A stretch of DNA of 36,390 nucleotides, from contig RGDT01000004.1 of the NCBI GenBank assembly GCA_009918525.1, forward strand, positions 1 through 36,390. Direction: 5' to 3'. Below are positions 1-8,823 of the stretch, in pieces (the stretch's first letter is position 1; the number at the start of each line of letters is the position of its first letter). This DNA comes from Planctomycetia bacterium. GTDB taxonomy: Bacteria > Planctomycetota > Planctomycetia > Gemmatales > Gemmataceae. The notes beneath the pieces were generated by a model. That model worked only from the letters and a program-made list of their open reading frames with translations. It had not been told where the DNA came from and searched no databases. A program made the translations under genes and the position numbers.

Positions 1-959
1 AGTAGCATCGTCGCCTTGAGGCCGTCGGCGTACTCGATACGGTAGGCGACAGGTGCTTTCACCCATTCGCGCATTTGCTTCGTCGTCGGATAGCGATGGC
101 TATAGCCCGGTGGTTGAGCGAGCGTCTGACTCCGTGATAGACATGCCTCGAAAAGTAGCGGATTCCAGCCGCCTGCTTTCCACGAGCCGCTATCCATCGC
201 TTTCCATACAGCATCGCCGCGCAAGCCTTGCACGGCGAAAACGCCTGTTTCGCCACCCTTGCGACGCTCGGCCATGCACTGGATCACCTCCAGCGCGTGG
301 AAGTCATAGCTGTCGATGGCTCCCATCGCCACGCACATCATTTCCTCGACCGTATCGCCGTAGGCTAGATCGACCGACGGCATCCGCCACGTTACCGGTA
401 GCGACGAACCAGCCAGGAACGGGAATCCGATTTTTTGCGACGTTTGTACCATCTCCGCTGCCCATTTAGGATTCCATGACAAATGTTTGTCGTTGAAGAC
501 GGGAACGGCTCGACCATCTTTGCGAAATACTTCGACAACTTTGGTGAAAAACTCGTAGCGCGGATATTTAGTCTGACCAATGTCGCTTTTTTCATAGTCT
601 CCATGTTCGCCGATAATCAAAACGCCATCAACGGTGAGTTGGTCGGTGCCACAGCGTAACGCCTGGGCGATGCTCGGATAGATCGTGAACCCCGATTCTT
701 TGGCACGTTGTCTGCTCTGATCGTTGGGCGGGAATTGATCAATGTAGGCCGAGACGACCTCAATGGCGGGTCGGTGCCAACGGCCGTTTATCGGGTAACC
801 GCCCAGAAAGCGTTCGGCCATGTGCCAGGCGTGAGAGCGTTCGCGCCAGACGGTAGTAACGACGGCGATTTTCTTACGAGAAGGTTTGTCGGCGGCGTGT
901 GTCGCGTTGGCAAGTCCGGCGACGAGTGCGGTGGTGAGAAACGTGCGACGATGAGTCAT
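1..959 (-). CDS. Tat-exported protein of unknown function (3' end cut off by window edge)
   Basis: An open frame of 319 codons runs without a stop from an ATG at 959 to the left window edge, so the C-terminus is missing. The start has a good ribosome site (GGAG about 8 bases upstream). The N-terminus reads MTHRRTFLTTALVAGLANATHAA, a twin-arginine signal (RRTFL) with a short hydrophobic stretch and an AxA-like cleavage site, so the protein is probably exported folded. The mature part begins with a beta strand (KIAVVTTVWRERSHA), contains a second one (VDGVLIIGEHGDY), and has many conserved-looking Trp, His and Asp residues. This suggests a Rossmann-like secreted enzyme domain, but I cannot name the family. 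The gene points away from the sigma/kinase operon, with 212 bp between them. Confidence 0.8.
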   Translation of the reverse strand, partial: MTHRRTFLTTALVAGLANATHAADKPSRKKIAVVTTVWRERSHAWHMAERFLGGYPINGRWHRPAIEVVSAYIDQFPPNDQSRQRAKESGFTIYPSIAQALRCGTDQLTVDGVLIIGEHGDYEKSDIGQTKYPRYEFFTKVVEVFRKDGRAVPVFNDKHLSWNPKWAAEMVQTSQKIGFPFLAGSSLPVTWRMPSVDLAYGDTVEEMMCVAMGAIDSYDFHALEVIQCMAERRKGGETGVFAVQGLRGDAVWKAMDSGSWKAGGWNPLLFEACLSRSQTLAQPPGYSHRYPTTKQMREWVKAPVAYRIEYADGLKATML

Positions 960-1171
960 GGTGGGGTCTCCGTCGGGTTGGTGTTAACATTGATTATTAA
1001 AGGGACTGAGGCAGAGTCTGCGTAGAAGGGAAGGCGGATTTCAGATGGTTGAGAAGATCTGCTCAGCGATTAAAATGATGAAATTGTTGGATATTTTTCA
1101 GTAGTTCATTGCCATAGCAGGGAAAACACAGTATCGTCCTTTGTATCACAGCATATTTCGAGGGTTGTCCC

Positions 1172-1768
1172 ATGCCCGCGGATCGTTCCGTAACTGGATG
1201 GCTCGGTGAGCTGGAATCTGGTAATTCTGATGCCGCGGAATTGATTTGGAATCGATACTTTAGTGATCTGGTAACTCGTGTACGGAGTATACTTGGACAT
1301 TCTTTGCGCACGGTTGCCGATGAAGAAGACATCGCGGTCAGTGCGTTCGCTTCTTTTTGCAGAGGTGTCGAAGAAAAACGATTTCCCCGGCTCCAAGATC
1401 GTAAGCATCTTTGGCACATGTTGCTAAAAATTGCTGCACGCAAAGTAGCGCATCAAATTCGTGACCAGAAACGTAGCAAACGTGGGGGCGGGTTGGTGAG
1501 GCCGGCAACGGACGTGGAAGAAACGAACGAGAACCTGATGGCGATGGTTATTGGGAGCGAACCATCCCCTGAATTAGCAGCTCAGGTAGCTGAACAGTAT
1601 CGGTCCGTAATGATTTTGCTGGAAGATGATGAAATGCGAACCATCGCCAACAAACAAATGGAAGGTTACACGGTCAAAGAAATCGCTGCGGCTCTGGGAA
1701 AAGCAGAACGCACCATTGCTCGAAAGTTGGCTATCATTCGCGAACGCTGGGAGGAGGTGTCATCATGA
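1172..1768 (+). CDS. ECF-type RNA polymerase sigma factor (planctomycete kinase-linked type)
   Basis: This 198-residue protein has the layout of a short extracytoplasmic-function sigma factor. Region 2 lies at about residues 20-95 (SDLVTRVRSIL, then a conserved acidic VADEEDIAVSAFASF segment). Region 4 lies at about 140-195, with the helix-turn-helix reading YTVKEIAAALGKAERTIARK. A basic linker (RDQKRSKRGGG) joins them. The start ATG has AGGG about 8 bases upstream. Its stop overlaps the start of the kinase gene by four bases (ATGA), so the two are translationally coupled. In planctomycetes such pairs are common, and the kinase is thought to control the sigma factor in place of a classical anti-sigma factor. 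That role here is inference. Target promoters cannot be seen from the sequence. Confidence 0.9.
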   Translation: MPADRSVTGWLGELESGNSDAAELIWNRYFSDLVTRVRSILGHSLRTVADEEDIAVSAFASFCRGVEEKRFPRLQDRKHLWHMLLKIAARKVAHQIRDQKRSKRGGGLVRPATDVEETNENLMAMVIGSEPSPELAAQVAEQYRSVMILLEDDEMRTIANKQMEGYTVKEIAAALGKAERTIARKLAIIRERWEEVSS

Positions 1769-4700
1769 GTGAACGGAGTCGCCCCTTGTCTCCTGGACAA
1801 GCAGGCCGGATAGATCCAATCTGTGACGAAGTCGAATCGCTCTGGATTGCCGGATACGAGCCGCGCCTCGAAGATTTTTTGTTACGTGTCGATGAGGTTG
1901 ATCGTGTGGCATTGTTCAGTGAATTGCTCGCAATCGAATTAGAATATCGTAGTCGCTTGGGAAAACTGCCTGATGAATCTTCCTTTTGCGAACGGCATCC
2001 AAACTATTCGGCGATAATCGGCGAAGTATTTCAAGATACCCGAATCCGTCTCGCCACCGATGAATTGGCCGATTCACAGGTCGGCCCCTATCGCATCCTA
2101 ACACGTATCGACTCGGGCGGAATGGGCGTCGTTTGGCTGGCGCATGATCCCTTGATGAATCGAACACTTGCAATCAAAGTATTGCAAGTACGTCATCGCC
2201 AACGACCAGATCTTCTCCGACGTTTTCACGCAGAAGCCCGCCTCACTGCACAGTTACAACATCCGGCTATTCCACCTGTCTATCAAATGGGTACACTGGA
2301 AGACGGTCGCCCATATTTCGCCATGAAATGGGTGCGCGGCCAAACTCTTTCTCAGTTATTAAGTAATCGTGCGTCCCCGAACGAGCAATGGCCAAAAATG
2401 TTGTCCGTGTTTGAACAGGTTTGTCAGGCTGTGGCATATGCTCACTCCTGTGGTGTCATTCATCGCGATCTGAAACCCAGCAATGTGATGGTTGGCGCCT
2501 TCGGTGAAGTGCAATTAATGGACTGGGGCTTGGCCAAACAACGTGGGGGAACCGATACGGTTGCAGAGTATCTGGGATCCGAAAAAGCCAGTCAATCGCA
2601 GGCCGGCGCTTTGTTAGGGACACCAGCCTATATGGCACCGGAACAGGCGCGCGGAGAAGTCGAACAAGTAGACGAACGCGCTGACGTATTCGGCCTGGGT
2701 GGGATCCTGTGCGCGATCCTGACCGGTAACCCTCCCTTTGACGGAACCTCTTCTCATGAAGTTTGCCGTAAAGCAGCGGCGGGTGAACTCCAAGCGGCTC
2801 GCGCTGCTCTCGAAGTGTGCGGAGGCGATACAGAGTTGATCGAATTGGCCAAGCGTTGTCTTGAATCGGAGGCCGATCAACGGTTTCCCAACGGTGCCGA
2901 AGTGGCTCACACCATGGCCCGTTATCTTCAGGGAGTGCAAGAACGACTGAAACAGGCCGAGATTGAGCAAGCCCAGACGAGACTGCGAGCAGCGGAGCAA
3001 GCCAAAAGGCGACGATTGTGGTGGACGGCGACTGGGGTAGTGTTAACGGTACTGCTACTTGGAATAACAGGAACCACGTGGGGGCTATTCCGGGCGGAAA
3101 ATGCACGCGTTGAAGAACAAAAACAACGAACACAAGCCGAAAATGCACGCAACCAGGCGCGTGAAAACTATCAGCTTGCCCTGAAGGCGTTTAACAACAT
3201 CGTTTTCAGCATCGATTCTAAACTGAATAAACAGTCGGGTACTTTGCATTTGCGGAAGGAGTTATTGACGACCGCTCGTGAGGGACTTCAAAAATTATTG
3301 CAAGCAAGCGAACGCCAGGAAGAACCCGATCATACTCTGGTCGCAGCTCATTATAGCGCTGCCGACGTAGAATTATTACTTGGCAATGTTGCAGTTGCTC
3401 GACGAGAATATGAACGGGGAATAGAACGATCTCGACAATTTGCGGAACGCGAACCGTTAAACGCCCAAGCACAACGGGACATCATCGTTGGGTACGAAAA
3501 AACGATCACTATCTTGGAACGCCTGGGAGAGCGAACCAAAGCATTAGAACAGAGTCACGAGTTAACCGCGAAGGCGGCTCGTATCGCTAAGGAAAATCCA
3601 ACCAACGGGCAATTTCAACGCGATCTCTCGGTTTGTCACAACAGGAATGCACGCTTGCTGATTTTGGCGGGGCAAATCGACGAGGCAATTCGCGAACTGG
3701 AAAAAGCGAAGAAAATCGACGAAGAATTACTCGCCAAAGATGAATTTGATGACCTCTGCCGGACCGATCGTGCTACCACATTAAATCAATTAGGCGAGGC
3801 AATGTTGCGGACGAATAAAGCAACTGAAGCTATTGATTACCTTCAACAATCGGTTAAACAATTTGAACAACTAGTAACTGGCAACCGCGACAACATTAAT
3901 CATCAGCGTAGTTTGTCTGTAGCGTTGAACAGTCTTGGCGATGCGAAAGCCAAGATAGGTAAACTACAAGATAGCCACATTTGTTACGACAAGGCGTTGA
4001 AGATCAATCGAGAACTCGTTGAGGCCAATCCACAGAATATAAAATTTCTGCGTGATCTTAGCATGACGTATGACAAACTCGGTGATAATAAATTAAAGCA
4101 AAAACAGACCCCGGAAGCACTTGCTGATTTTCGCGAATCAAAGATGATTCGCGAAAAGATTGTGAAGATTGATCCGGCTGATACTCAAGCACAACGTGAC
4201 TTGATGGTAAGTAATAACATTTTGGGCGATGTGATGCTAATCCAAAACAATCCTGATGAGGCATTGAGGTTTTATCGACCAATGCTCGAATCTGCCGAAA
4301 GATTAGTAATTTTGGATAGTGATAATCCCTTAACAATACGCGATTTAAGTATTAGTGTCGTAAAAATTGGAGACGTGTTGATCACTCAAGGAAAACCGGA
4401 CGAAGCACTAGATTATTATTGTCGTGTCATGGAAATGAATTGGCGTATGTATACAATGGCTCCCAAAGATATTCAGAATCGTAGCGACTTGGCATTTAGT
4501 TATTATAAAATAGGTGATGTCACACTCGAACTGGGGCAAACAGAACATTCGATTCATTTTTATCGCCAGGCGTTGAGTATTTTGCAACAAATCGCTTCAG
4601 AAGATGCCCGTAATGCCGAATCACAAATGAATTTGTTCAGGCTGTATTGGAAACTCGCACAAGCCGAAATGCGAAGCCACAATTACAAAGTCGCTCTTAA

Positions 4701-5214
4701 CACATACCTTGAAGCAAAAAAAGTATTGTCCACTTTGCAAGCGAAACAATTATTAACCGCTCAAGCCACACGATATTTGGCAATGGTCGAAAATAAAATC
4801 CGCTTTTGCCGTGCGGCGGAACCGTCGATTGCTCGATTGGCCGTTGCCTTGGCTCAACCACAGGAATTAGTGGGTAATTTATTATTGCTTCGTGTTGCTG
4901 TGCTAGTAGAACGCAATCACGTTGGTGAGGCGATCAAAACGGCTGAATGTTATCGAGATTGGGCCAATAAAATATGGTGGGGGCGCGATCCGCAACTATA
5001 TGATGTCGCCCGTGCATTTGCTACATGTGCCGCCGCTGATGCCCAACGGCGTAAGGTGTTGATCAAGCAAGCAATGGTGTGCCTGCGCACTATTCGCGAT
5101 AGTGGCTATTTTAAGGACAAGTCGAAATTAGCTGAACTGGAACGCGATGTAATTTTTTCTGAAATGCGTGAAGAGGTTGTTTTTGCAGCTTTTGTTCAGT
5201 CACTAAAGAAATAG
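1765..5214 (+). CDS. Membrane Ser/Thr protein kinase with C-terminal 48-residue TPR-like repeats
   Basis: A 1149-residue receptor-like kinase. Residues 1-105 form an N-terminal region of the type seen before planctomycete kinases. The kinase domain spans about 107-390: glycine loop DSGGMGVVWLAHD (116-128), lysine K138, catalytic loop HRDLKPSN (233-240), metal motif DWG instead of DFG (253-255) and APEQARG (291-297). The DWG form is frequent in this phylum and still keeps the metal-binding Asp. A coiled stretch rich in Glu, Gln and Arg precedes one membrane segment (about 419-442). After the membrane come several hundred residues of helical repeats, including at least five exact 48-residue units from 710 to 949 with the signature RDLS..Y.K.GD....G...EAL..Y. 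These are likely the extracytoplasmic or protein-binding sensor. The start has GGAGGAGG upstream and overlaps the sigma gene. Confidence 0.93.
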   Translation: MSERSRPLSPGQAGRIDPICDEVESLWIAGYEPRLEDFLLRVDEVDRVALFSELLAIELEYRSRLGKLPDESSFCERHPNYSAIIGEVFQDTRIRLATDELADSQVGPYRILTRIDSGGMGVVWLAHDPLMNRTLAIKVLQVRHRQRPDLLRRFHAEARLTAQLQHPAIPPVYQMGTLEDGRPYFAMKWVRGQTLSQLLSNRASPNEQWPKMLSVFEQVCQAVAYAHSCGVIHRDLKPSNVMVGAFGEVQLMDWGLAKQRGGTDTVAEYLGSEKASQSQAGALLGTPAYMAPEQARGEVEQVDERADVFGLGGILCAILTGNPPFDGTSSHEVCRKAAAGELQAARAALEVCGGDTELIELAKRCLESEADQRFPNGAEVAHTMARYLQGVQERLKQAEIEQAQTRLRAAEQAKRRRLWWTATGVVLTVLLLGITGTTWGLFRAENARVEEQKQRTQAENARNQARENYQLALKAFNNIVFSIDSKLNKQSGTLHLRKELLTTAREGLQKLLQASERQEEPDHTLVAAHYSAADVELLLGNVAVARREYERGIERSRQFAEREPLNAQAQRDIIVGYEKTITILERLGERTKALEQSHELTAKAARIAKENPTNGQFQRDLSVCHNRNARLLILAGQIDEAIRELEKAKKIDEELLAKDEFDDLCRTDRATTLNQLGEAMLRTNKATEAIDYLQQSVKQFEQLVTGNRDNINHQRSLSVALNSLGDAKAKIGKLQDSHICYDKALKINRELVEANPQNIKFLRDLSMTYDKLGDNKLKQKQTPEALADFRESKMIREKIVKIDPADTQAQRDLMVSNNILGDVMLIQNNPDEALRFYRPMLESAERLVILDSDNPLTIRDLSISVVKIGDVLITQGKPDEALDYYCRVMEMNWRMYTMAPKDIQNRSDLAFSYYKIGDVTLELGQTEHSIHFYRQALSILQQIASEDARNAESQMNLFRLYWKLAQAEMRSHNYKVALNTYLEAKKVLSTLQAKQLLTAQATRYLAMVENKIRFCRAAEPSIARLAVALAQPQELVGNLLLLRVAVLVERNHVGEAIKTAECYRDWANKIWWGRDPQLYDVARAFATCAAADAQRRKVLIKQAMVCLRTIRDSGYFKDKSKLAELERDVIFSEMREEVVFAAFVQSLKK

Positions 5215-5220
5215 ATAAGC

Positions 5221-5260
5221 AAAGAAAAAGCCCCATCCATCAAATGTCGATGCATGGGGC
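5221..5260 (-). terminator. Rho-independent terminator of the 5272-5751 gene
   Basis: Bases 5230-5241 and 5249-5260 form a 12-bp stem with a single mismatch and a 7-base loop. Read on the minus strand, the stem is followed at once by TTTTTCTTT, so it ends transcription of the small secreted-protein gene. It also lies 15 bases past the kinase stop codon on the opposite strand, where it has no T-run, so it may only partly stop the converging transcript. Confidence 0.75.
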
Positions 5261-5271
5261 CAAACATTATG

Positions 5272-5751
5272 TTAAAATCGTAGAACGCAAGAAACTCTCG
5301 TGCTATAAGGACGACTAATCGAACCGTTGATCGTCAGTGTTCGCTGTGACGCGTCCAACGTCACGGTTGCTCCGGGATCGAGATAAAGCGTTTGCACCGT
5401 CACGAAGCCACCGAGACTCTGTTTCAACCAGAACCCGTCCAACCCAACAGACCGTGTCAATTGCCAAGTAATCGCGGTGTTCGATGCTGCACTAACACGC
5501 CAACCACCGCTACTGGTTACAATGATCGGCGTACCCGCTGAAGGTGTCGATGAAATACCTTTCACGATCATGGTGCCATCAGCATAAAAATAAATATACG
5601 CAGACACATTGTACGATGCACTCGAAGTTCTGGTCGTTCCACTGGCCCGAAGAATGTTCGTTGGCCCCTGTGCTTGTGCGGTAGGGGCTATCCAGTGCAG
5701 GATAGCCAACGTCAGGCAAGTCGCGATGACGTTCGTGTTGATGAATCGCAT
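5272..5751 (-). CDS. Small secreted beta-rich protein, unknown function
   Basis: A 159-residue protein with a clear Sec signal peptide (about residues 1-27, ending APTAQAQ). The mature part is rich in Ser, Thr, Gly and alternating hydrophobic residues, as in a secreted beta-sandwich or barrel, and has a single cysteine near the C-terminus (VSCVLRF). I recognise no family. It ends in a strong terminator and is transcribed toward the kinase gene. Its neighbour at 5981-6538 has a similar design: a signal peptide, about 140-160 mature residues, and a closing segment of the form I..SGR....YS.R.S...R. The two could be distant relatives, but this rests on a by-eye comparison. Confidence 0.7.
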   Translation of the reverse strand: MRFINTNVIATCLTLAILHWIAPTAQAQGPTNILRASGTTRTSSASYNVSAYIYFYADGTMIVKGISSTPSAGTPIIVTSSGGWRVSAASNTAITWQLTRSVGLDGFWLKQSLGGFVTVQTLYLDPGATVTLDASQRTLTINGSISRPYSTRVSCVLRF

Positions 5752-5918
5752 CTTGTTCTTTTCCCTTCGTAGTTACTCAGCGAGAAACTTGATTACTCTG
5801 GGCGCGGCCCAATGTAGAGCCTTGCCACACGAATGCAGGGATGTCCGCCATCTCCCTATCTCTTCATGCCCAAATGATTCACGATACTGCCATGAAAAAT
5901 CTGAATTTTTTGGAGTAT

Positions 5919-5946
5919 AAAAAAAGGCTCACCGCTGAGTGATAGC
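5919..5946 (-). terminator. Probable terminator of the 5981-6538 gene
   Basis: On the minus strand, a 6-bp stem with a two-base bulge (5946-5939 paired with 5932-5927, loop CGCTGA reversed) is followed by a run of seven T residues. It starts about 35 bases after the stop codon of the secreted-protein gene at 5981. The stem is short and bulged, so confidence is moderate. Confidence 0.5.
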
Positions 5947-5980
5947 GATGATCCTCAACCGACGGTGATTCTCGGGGTTA

Positions 5981-6538
5981 TTATTGAATGCGTATCCCGC
6001 TAAATCGGGCCGAGTAACTCGCATTGCCGTACAGTGAGCCGCGACCACTGAGGTTGATCGTACCGCTGACGCTGCGACCATCTGGTGAAACAGTGACGAT
6101 AATCCGCCCTGATGTGATAAACCAAAAATTCGCCGTCAGACCACTTGTTACATTAAAGCCTACAAACGAAGAAGCATATGAAATATTGGGAGCCATGTCG
6201 ATAGTAATAGTGTTGCCGGATACTCCAACAGTGGTGATGTCGAGTTGACTTCGCGCTCCCAATAGCCCCACATTTGTGGCAAACTGTATTGCTCCACGCT
6301 CGGGAGAAATCATCGGATTGCCCGACACGATGCCGACTTCCAACGGATTCACCCCGTTACGGCTCACGTTCGTGCGGTCTACCGTGGGTGCCAAAACCAG
6401 TACCCCACTGCGGGTAAAATTCCACCCGGACGCGGTGCCGGCGATGGTGATTTGGTAGGCAGGATTTTGGGCGTTCGCCGTGTTAACCGTCAACGTCATT
6501 GCAAGTGCGGCGAACAGTACCATCGTGCTGCGGATCAT
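5981..6538 (-). CDS. Secreted beta-rich protein, unknown function
   Basis: I place the start at the ATG at 6538, giving 185 residues, because AAGGAG lies 10 bases upstream and the protein then begins with a signal peptide (MIRSTMVLFAALAMTLTVNTANAQ). A longer reading from 6589 adds 17 residues that look like noise. The mature part is Gly, Ser, Thr and Asn rich with alternating hydrophobic residues, no cysteine, and a C-terminal strand pattern (GRSVSGTINLSGRG, then YSARFSGIRIQ). This resembles calycin-like or beta-sandwich secreted proteins, but no family can be assigned. It may be related to the adjacent 5272-5751 product. Confidence 0.72.
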   Translation of the reverse strand: MIRSTMVLFAALAMTLTVNTANAQNPAYQITIAGTASGWNFTRSGVLVLAPTVDRTNVSRNGVNPLEVGIVSGNPMISPERGAIQFATNVGLLGARSQLDITTVGVSGNTITIDMAPNISYASSFVGFNVTSGLTANFWFITSGRIIVTVSPDGRSVSGTINLSGRGSLYGNASYSARFSGIRIQ

Positions 6539-6700
6539 GGCTTGATAACTCCTTGGGTCGCTGCCGCTAGCTCCCGCGACATTGACCAATCTTGTCGTGG
6601 TTGGTGCCCTTCACCTCCCACACCTTTGAATGCCCAAAACCCGCTATCGACTGCCACCTCATTTCAAAAAAATTTGCGCCTCGCCGTTTCTCGCACTCGC

Positions 6701-8653
6701 TCATCGTATCCAGTTCAGCCGATACGCCTGAGCCAGTCGCTCCAGCCATTGCACCTCGCGGCGTAATTCCGTGCCGCGCTCGGTGTCGCCCACCGTTCGT
6801 GGCGGGTCGTGGCTGCGTATCACCGACATCGTTGGAATAATATCTTGCCCCTCTCGCACGGCTGCCTCCACTGACTTGAAATGGTGGTGTGTCGCTAACA
6901 ACGTGCGTTCCGGCTCCAGCATCAACGTGTATCCGTGGTCACCGTATGCCTGGCTAAATGCTCCGTCTATTGTGATTGCCTTGCCACTCCGCTTCATCGG
7001 CGATTCGCCCTTCTCGATCTTCACCGGTACGTGTCCGTTGACAATCAATCCCCGTTGAGGATCGGCCCCGAAAGCGCATAGTACGCTATCGCAAAACGCT
7101 ATCTCATGAATGAGTGAAAAATAGGGGTTTTTGGTTTCTTGTCGTATATCATGATCGTCAACGAAATCGTTCTCGAATGTGGCAATCTTGTCCTTGCCGA
7201 ACAAAGGCGAATTTGGCCCGCACCACAAATACCACATTAAATCCCTGTCGTTTGCTCGGACATCTGGGGCGGTCTCGGTCAGCATTTCGGTTGTTTTGTC
7301 CAACAAGCGAGCAAATACAACATTCAATGCGTCGAACAACGCTTTGCCCGCCACTATTTGCCCGTCTATCTCCATCGGCAGGAACCGGCCGGCGTCGTCT
7401 GTCGGCACACAGCCATGAAAGATCAAGTGATCGTCACGTACCACATACATCGATCCATGGCGCAATAAATAGATCATTTGTGTCTGTAAACGTGGGCTAT
7501 TGATGAATTGCTTTTTCAACGCATTCAGGCAATCTTGCTCCTCGGGCGACAGGGCGTATGCGTCGGCTAGATTTAGGGTTGGGAATCGGGTATCGGTCAG
7601 AGGATAGCGGCGTCCCGCTATCTCGACCGTACCGTCGCAGATGGTGTGCAACAGGCGACGGTCGGCGAGATTCCAATCGGGGTAGTTCGTTATCAACTTG
7701 CCTTCCAACTTGAACTGCATCATCGCTGCCGCTTTTTGCATTCGTGCGGATAGTAATGGATCGCGGCTGCCAGCGTTTTTGGGAAAGAAGCGTAGCGCGG
7801 GATCGTCGTGGTAAACCGTGCGTGCGAGTCGTTCTAATGGTTCCAGTGGAATCCCGTAGCCTTCTTCCAGTTGAGCCAAACGACCATAACGAAGAGAAAT
7901 TCGACAAACGTGAGCGATTAGAGCCTCACAGCCCAGAGCTGCCCCTAGCCATGCGGTATCGTGATTGCCCCAAATGAAAGCAACATTTGGTTCGCGCATC
8001 AAACAATCGACCACACGATCACCGCGCGGGCCACGGTCCCAGAGATCCCCGCCGATCACCAATTCTTCGACGGCCAAGTTGCGAATGACGCGAACGGTTA
8101 GTCCCATAACCTGCAATGCACGATCGTGACGAATTAGCGGATCAATCAGCGCATCGTAATAACGGGGGCCGCGTTCGTTGCTTGGGGCACGTAATAGCTC
8201 GGCAAATAGATCGCGATAGTCTGGTGGGAAGGCCGTTCGTGCTCGTCGTTCGGGATAACGTCGCGCCAACACGTTGACGAGAACGAACAGATCGCTGAGC
8301 GTTCGGCGACAAAATGCCTGGCGTGCGGCCGGATCGCGAAGCGTCGGTTCCAACATCGCCAGCGTTTCGCGTGGATAGAACAGCAACGATAACAATTCCT
8401 GTAACCCTGCCGGGTCGAGGCGTTCACCGAACACCCGTTTCACCAACGGACGCAATAACCCCGAAGCGTTATTGATCACATGCCGTAGTTTCACATCGTC
8501 GCCGTGAATATCGCTGAGGATGTGGACCCCCCCGCGCGGTAGGGTTAGCTCGCCGGAGATACGCGCGATTTCGCCAAGCACCGCGTCGAGTGTGGGAAAT
8601 CGTTGAGCTAAAGGGCGTAGGGCGGTCAGCGTTTCGTCCGATAGGGCGTCCAT
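6701..8653 (-). CDS. fbp: Fructose-1,6-bisphosphatase, class III
   Basis: At 650 residues this matches the class III fructose-bisphosphatase first known from Bacillus subtilis. It hydrolyses fructose 1,6-bisphosphate to fructose 6-phosphate in gluconeogenesis. It has a split calcineurin-like metal site: DIHGD at 48-52, GGDLWDRGPRGD near 200-212 and WGNHD near 227-231. Later family blocks include ESPMKRSGKAITIDGAFSQ and the closing ATHHHF.SVEAAVREG.D. The start has a strong AGGAGG site 9 bases upstream. The gene stands alone and diverges from the HAD phosphatase gene. Class III enzymes are unrelated in fold to the class I, II and IV enzymes of most bacteria. Confidence 0.93.
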   Translation of the reverse strand: MDALSDETLTALRPLAQRFPTLDAVLGEIARISGELTLPRGGVHILSDIHGDDVKLRHVINNASGLLRPLVKRVFGERLDPAGLQELLSLLFYPRETLAMLEPTLRDPAARQAFCRRTLSDLFVLVNVLARRYPERRARTAFPPDYRDLFAELLRAPSNERGPRYYDALIDPLIRHDRALQVMGLTVRVIRNLAVEELVIGGDLWDRGPRGDRVVDCLMREPNVAFIWGNHDTAWLGAALGCEALIAHVCRISLRYGRLAQLEEGYGIPLEPLERLARTVYHDDPALRFFPKNAGSRDPLLSARMQKAAAMMQFKLEGKLITNYPDWNLADRRLLHTICDGTVEIAGRRYPLTDTRFPTLNLADAYALSPEEQDCLNALKKQFINSPRLQTQMIYLLRHGSMYVVRDDHLIFHGCVPTDDAGRFLPMEIDGQIVAGKALFDALNVVFARLLDKTTEMLTETAPDVRANDRDLMWYLWCGPNSPLFGKDKIATFENDFVDDHDIRQETKNPYFSLIHEIAFCDSVLCAFGADPQRGLIVNGHVPVKIEKGESPMKRSGKAITIDGAFSQAYGDHGYTLMLEPERTLLATHHHFKSVEAAVREGQDIIPTMSVIRSHDPPRTVGDTERGTELRREVQWLERLAQAYRLNWIR

Positions 8654-8823
8654 GACTGATCCTCCTAGGTGTTTAGGTTAGCTCGGTCTCATGGGACTCG
8701 CGTTACCTGTTCGCCGGTGGTCGTTCTTGCTTTGTGGTGCCGGTCTTGTCTTTGTACCGATTCTTGAAGCATGACGGGCATCGTCGGAATCGCTATATCA
8801 TCATCCTTTAGGAGGCAATAAGG

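Noticed and set aside
2521-2529. Loss of the kinase DFG motif (DWG) as a sign of a pseudokinase
   Set aside because: The metal-binding Asp, HRD loop and lysine are intact, and DWG is frequent in planctomycete kinases.
2456-3148. A 230-codon minus-strand open frame inside the kinase gene
   Set aside because: It lies opposite the kinase domain and membrane segment, which carry clear motifs; the antisense product has no domain character.
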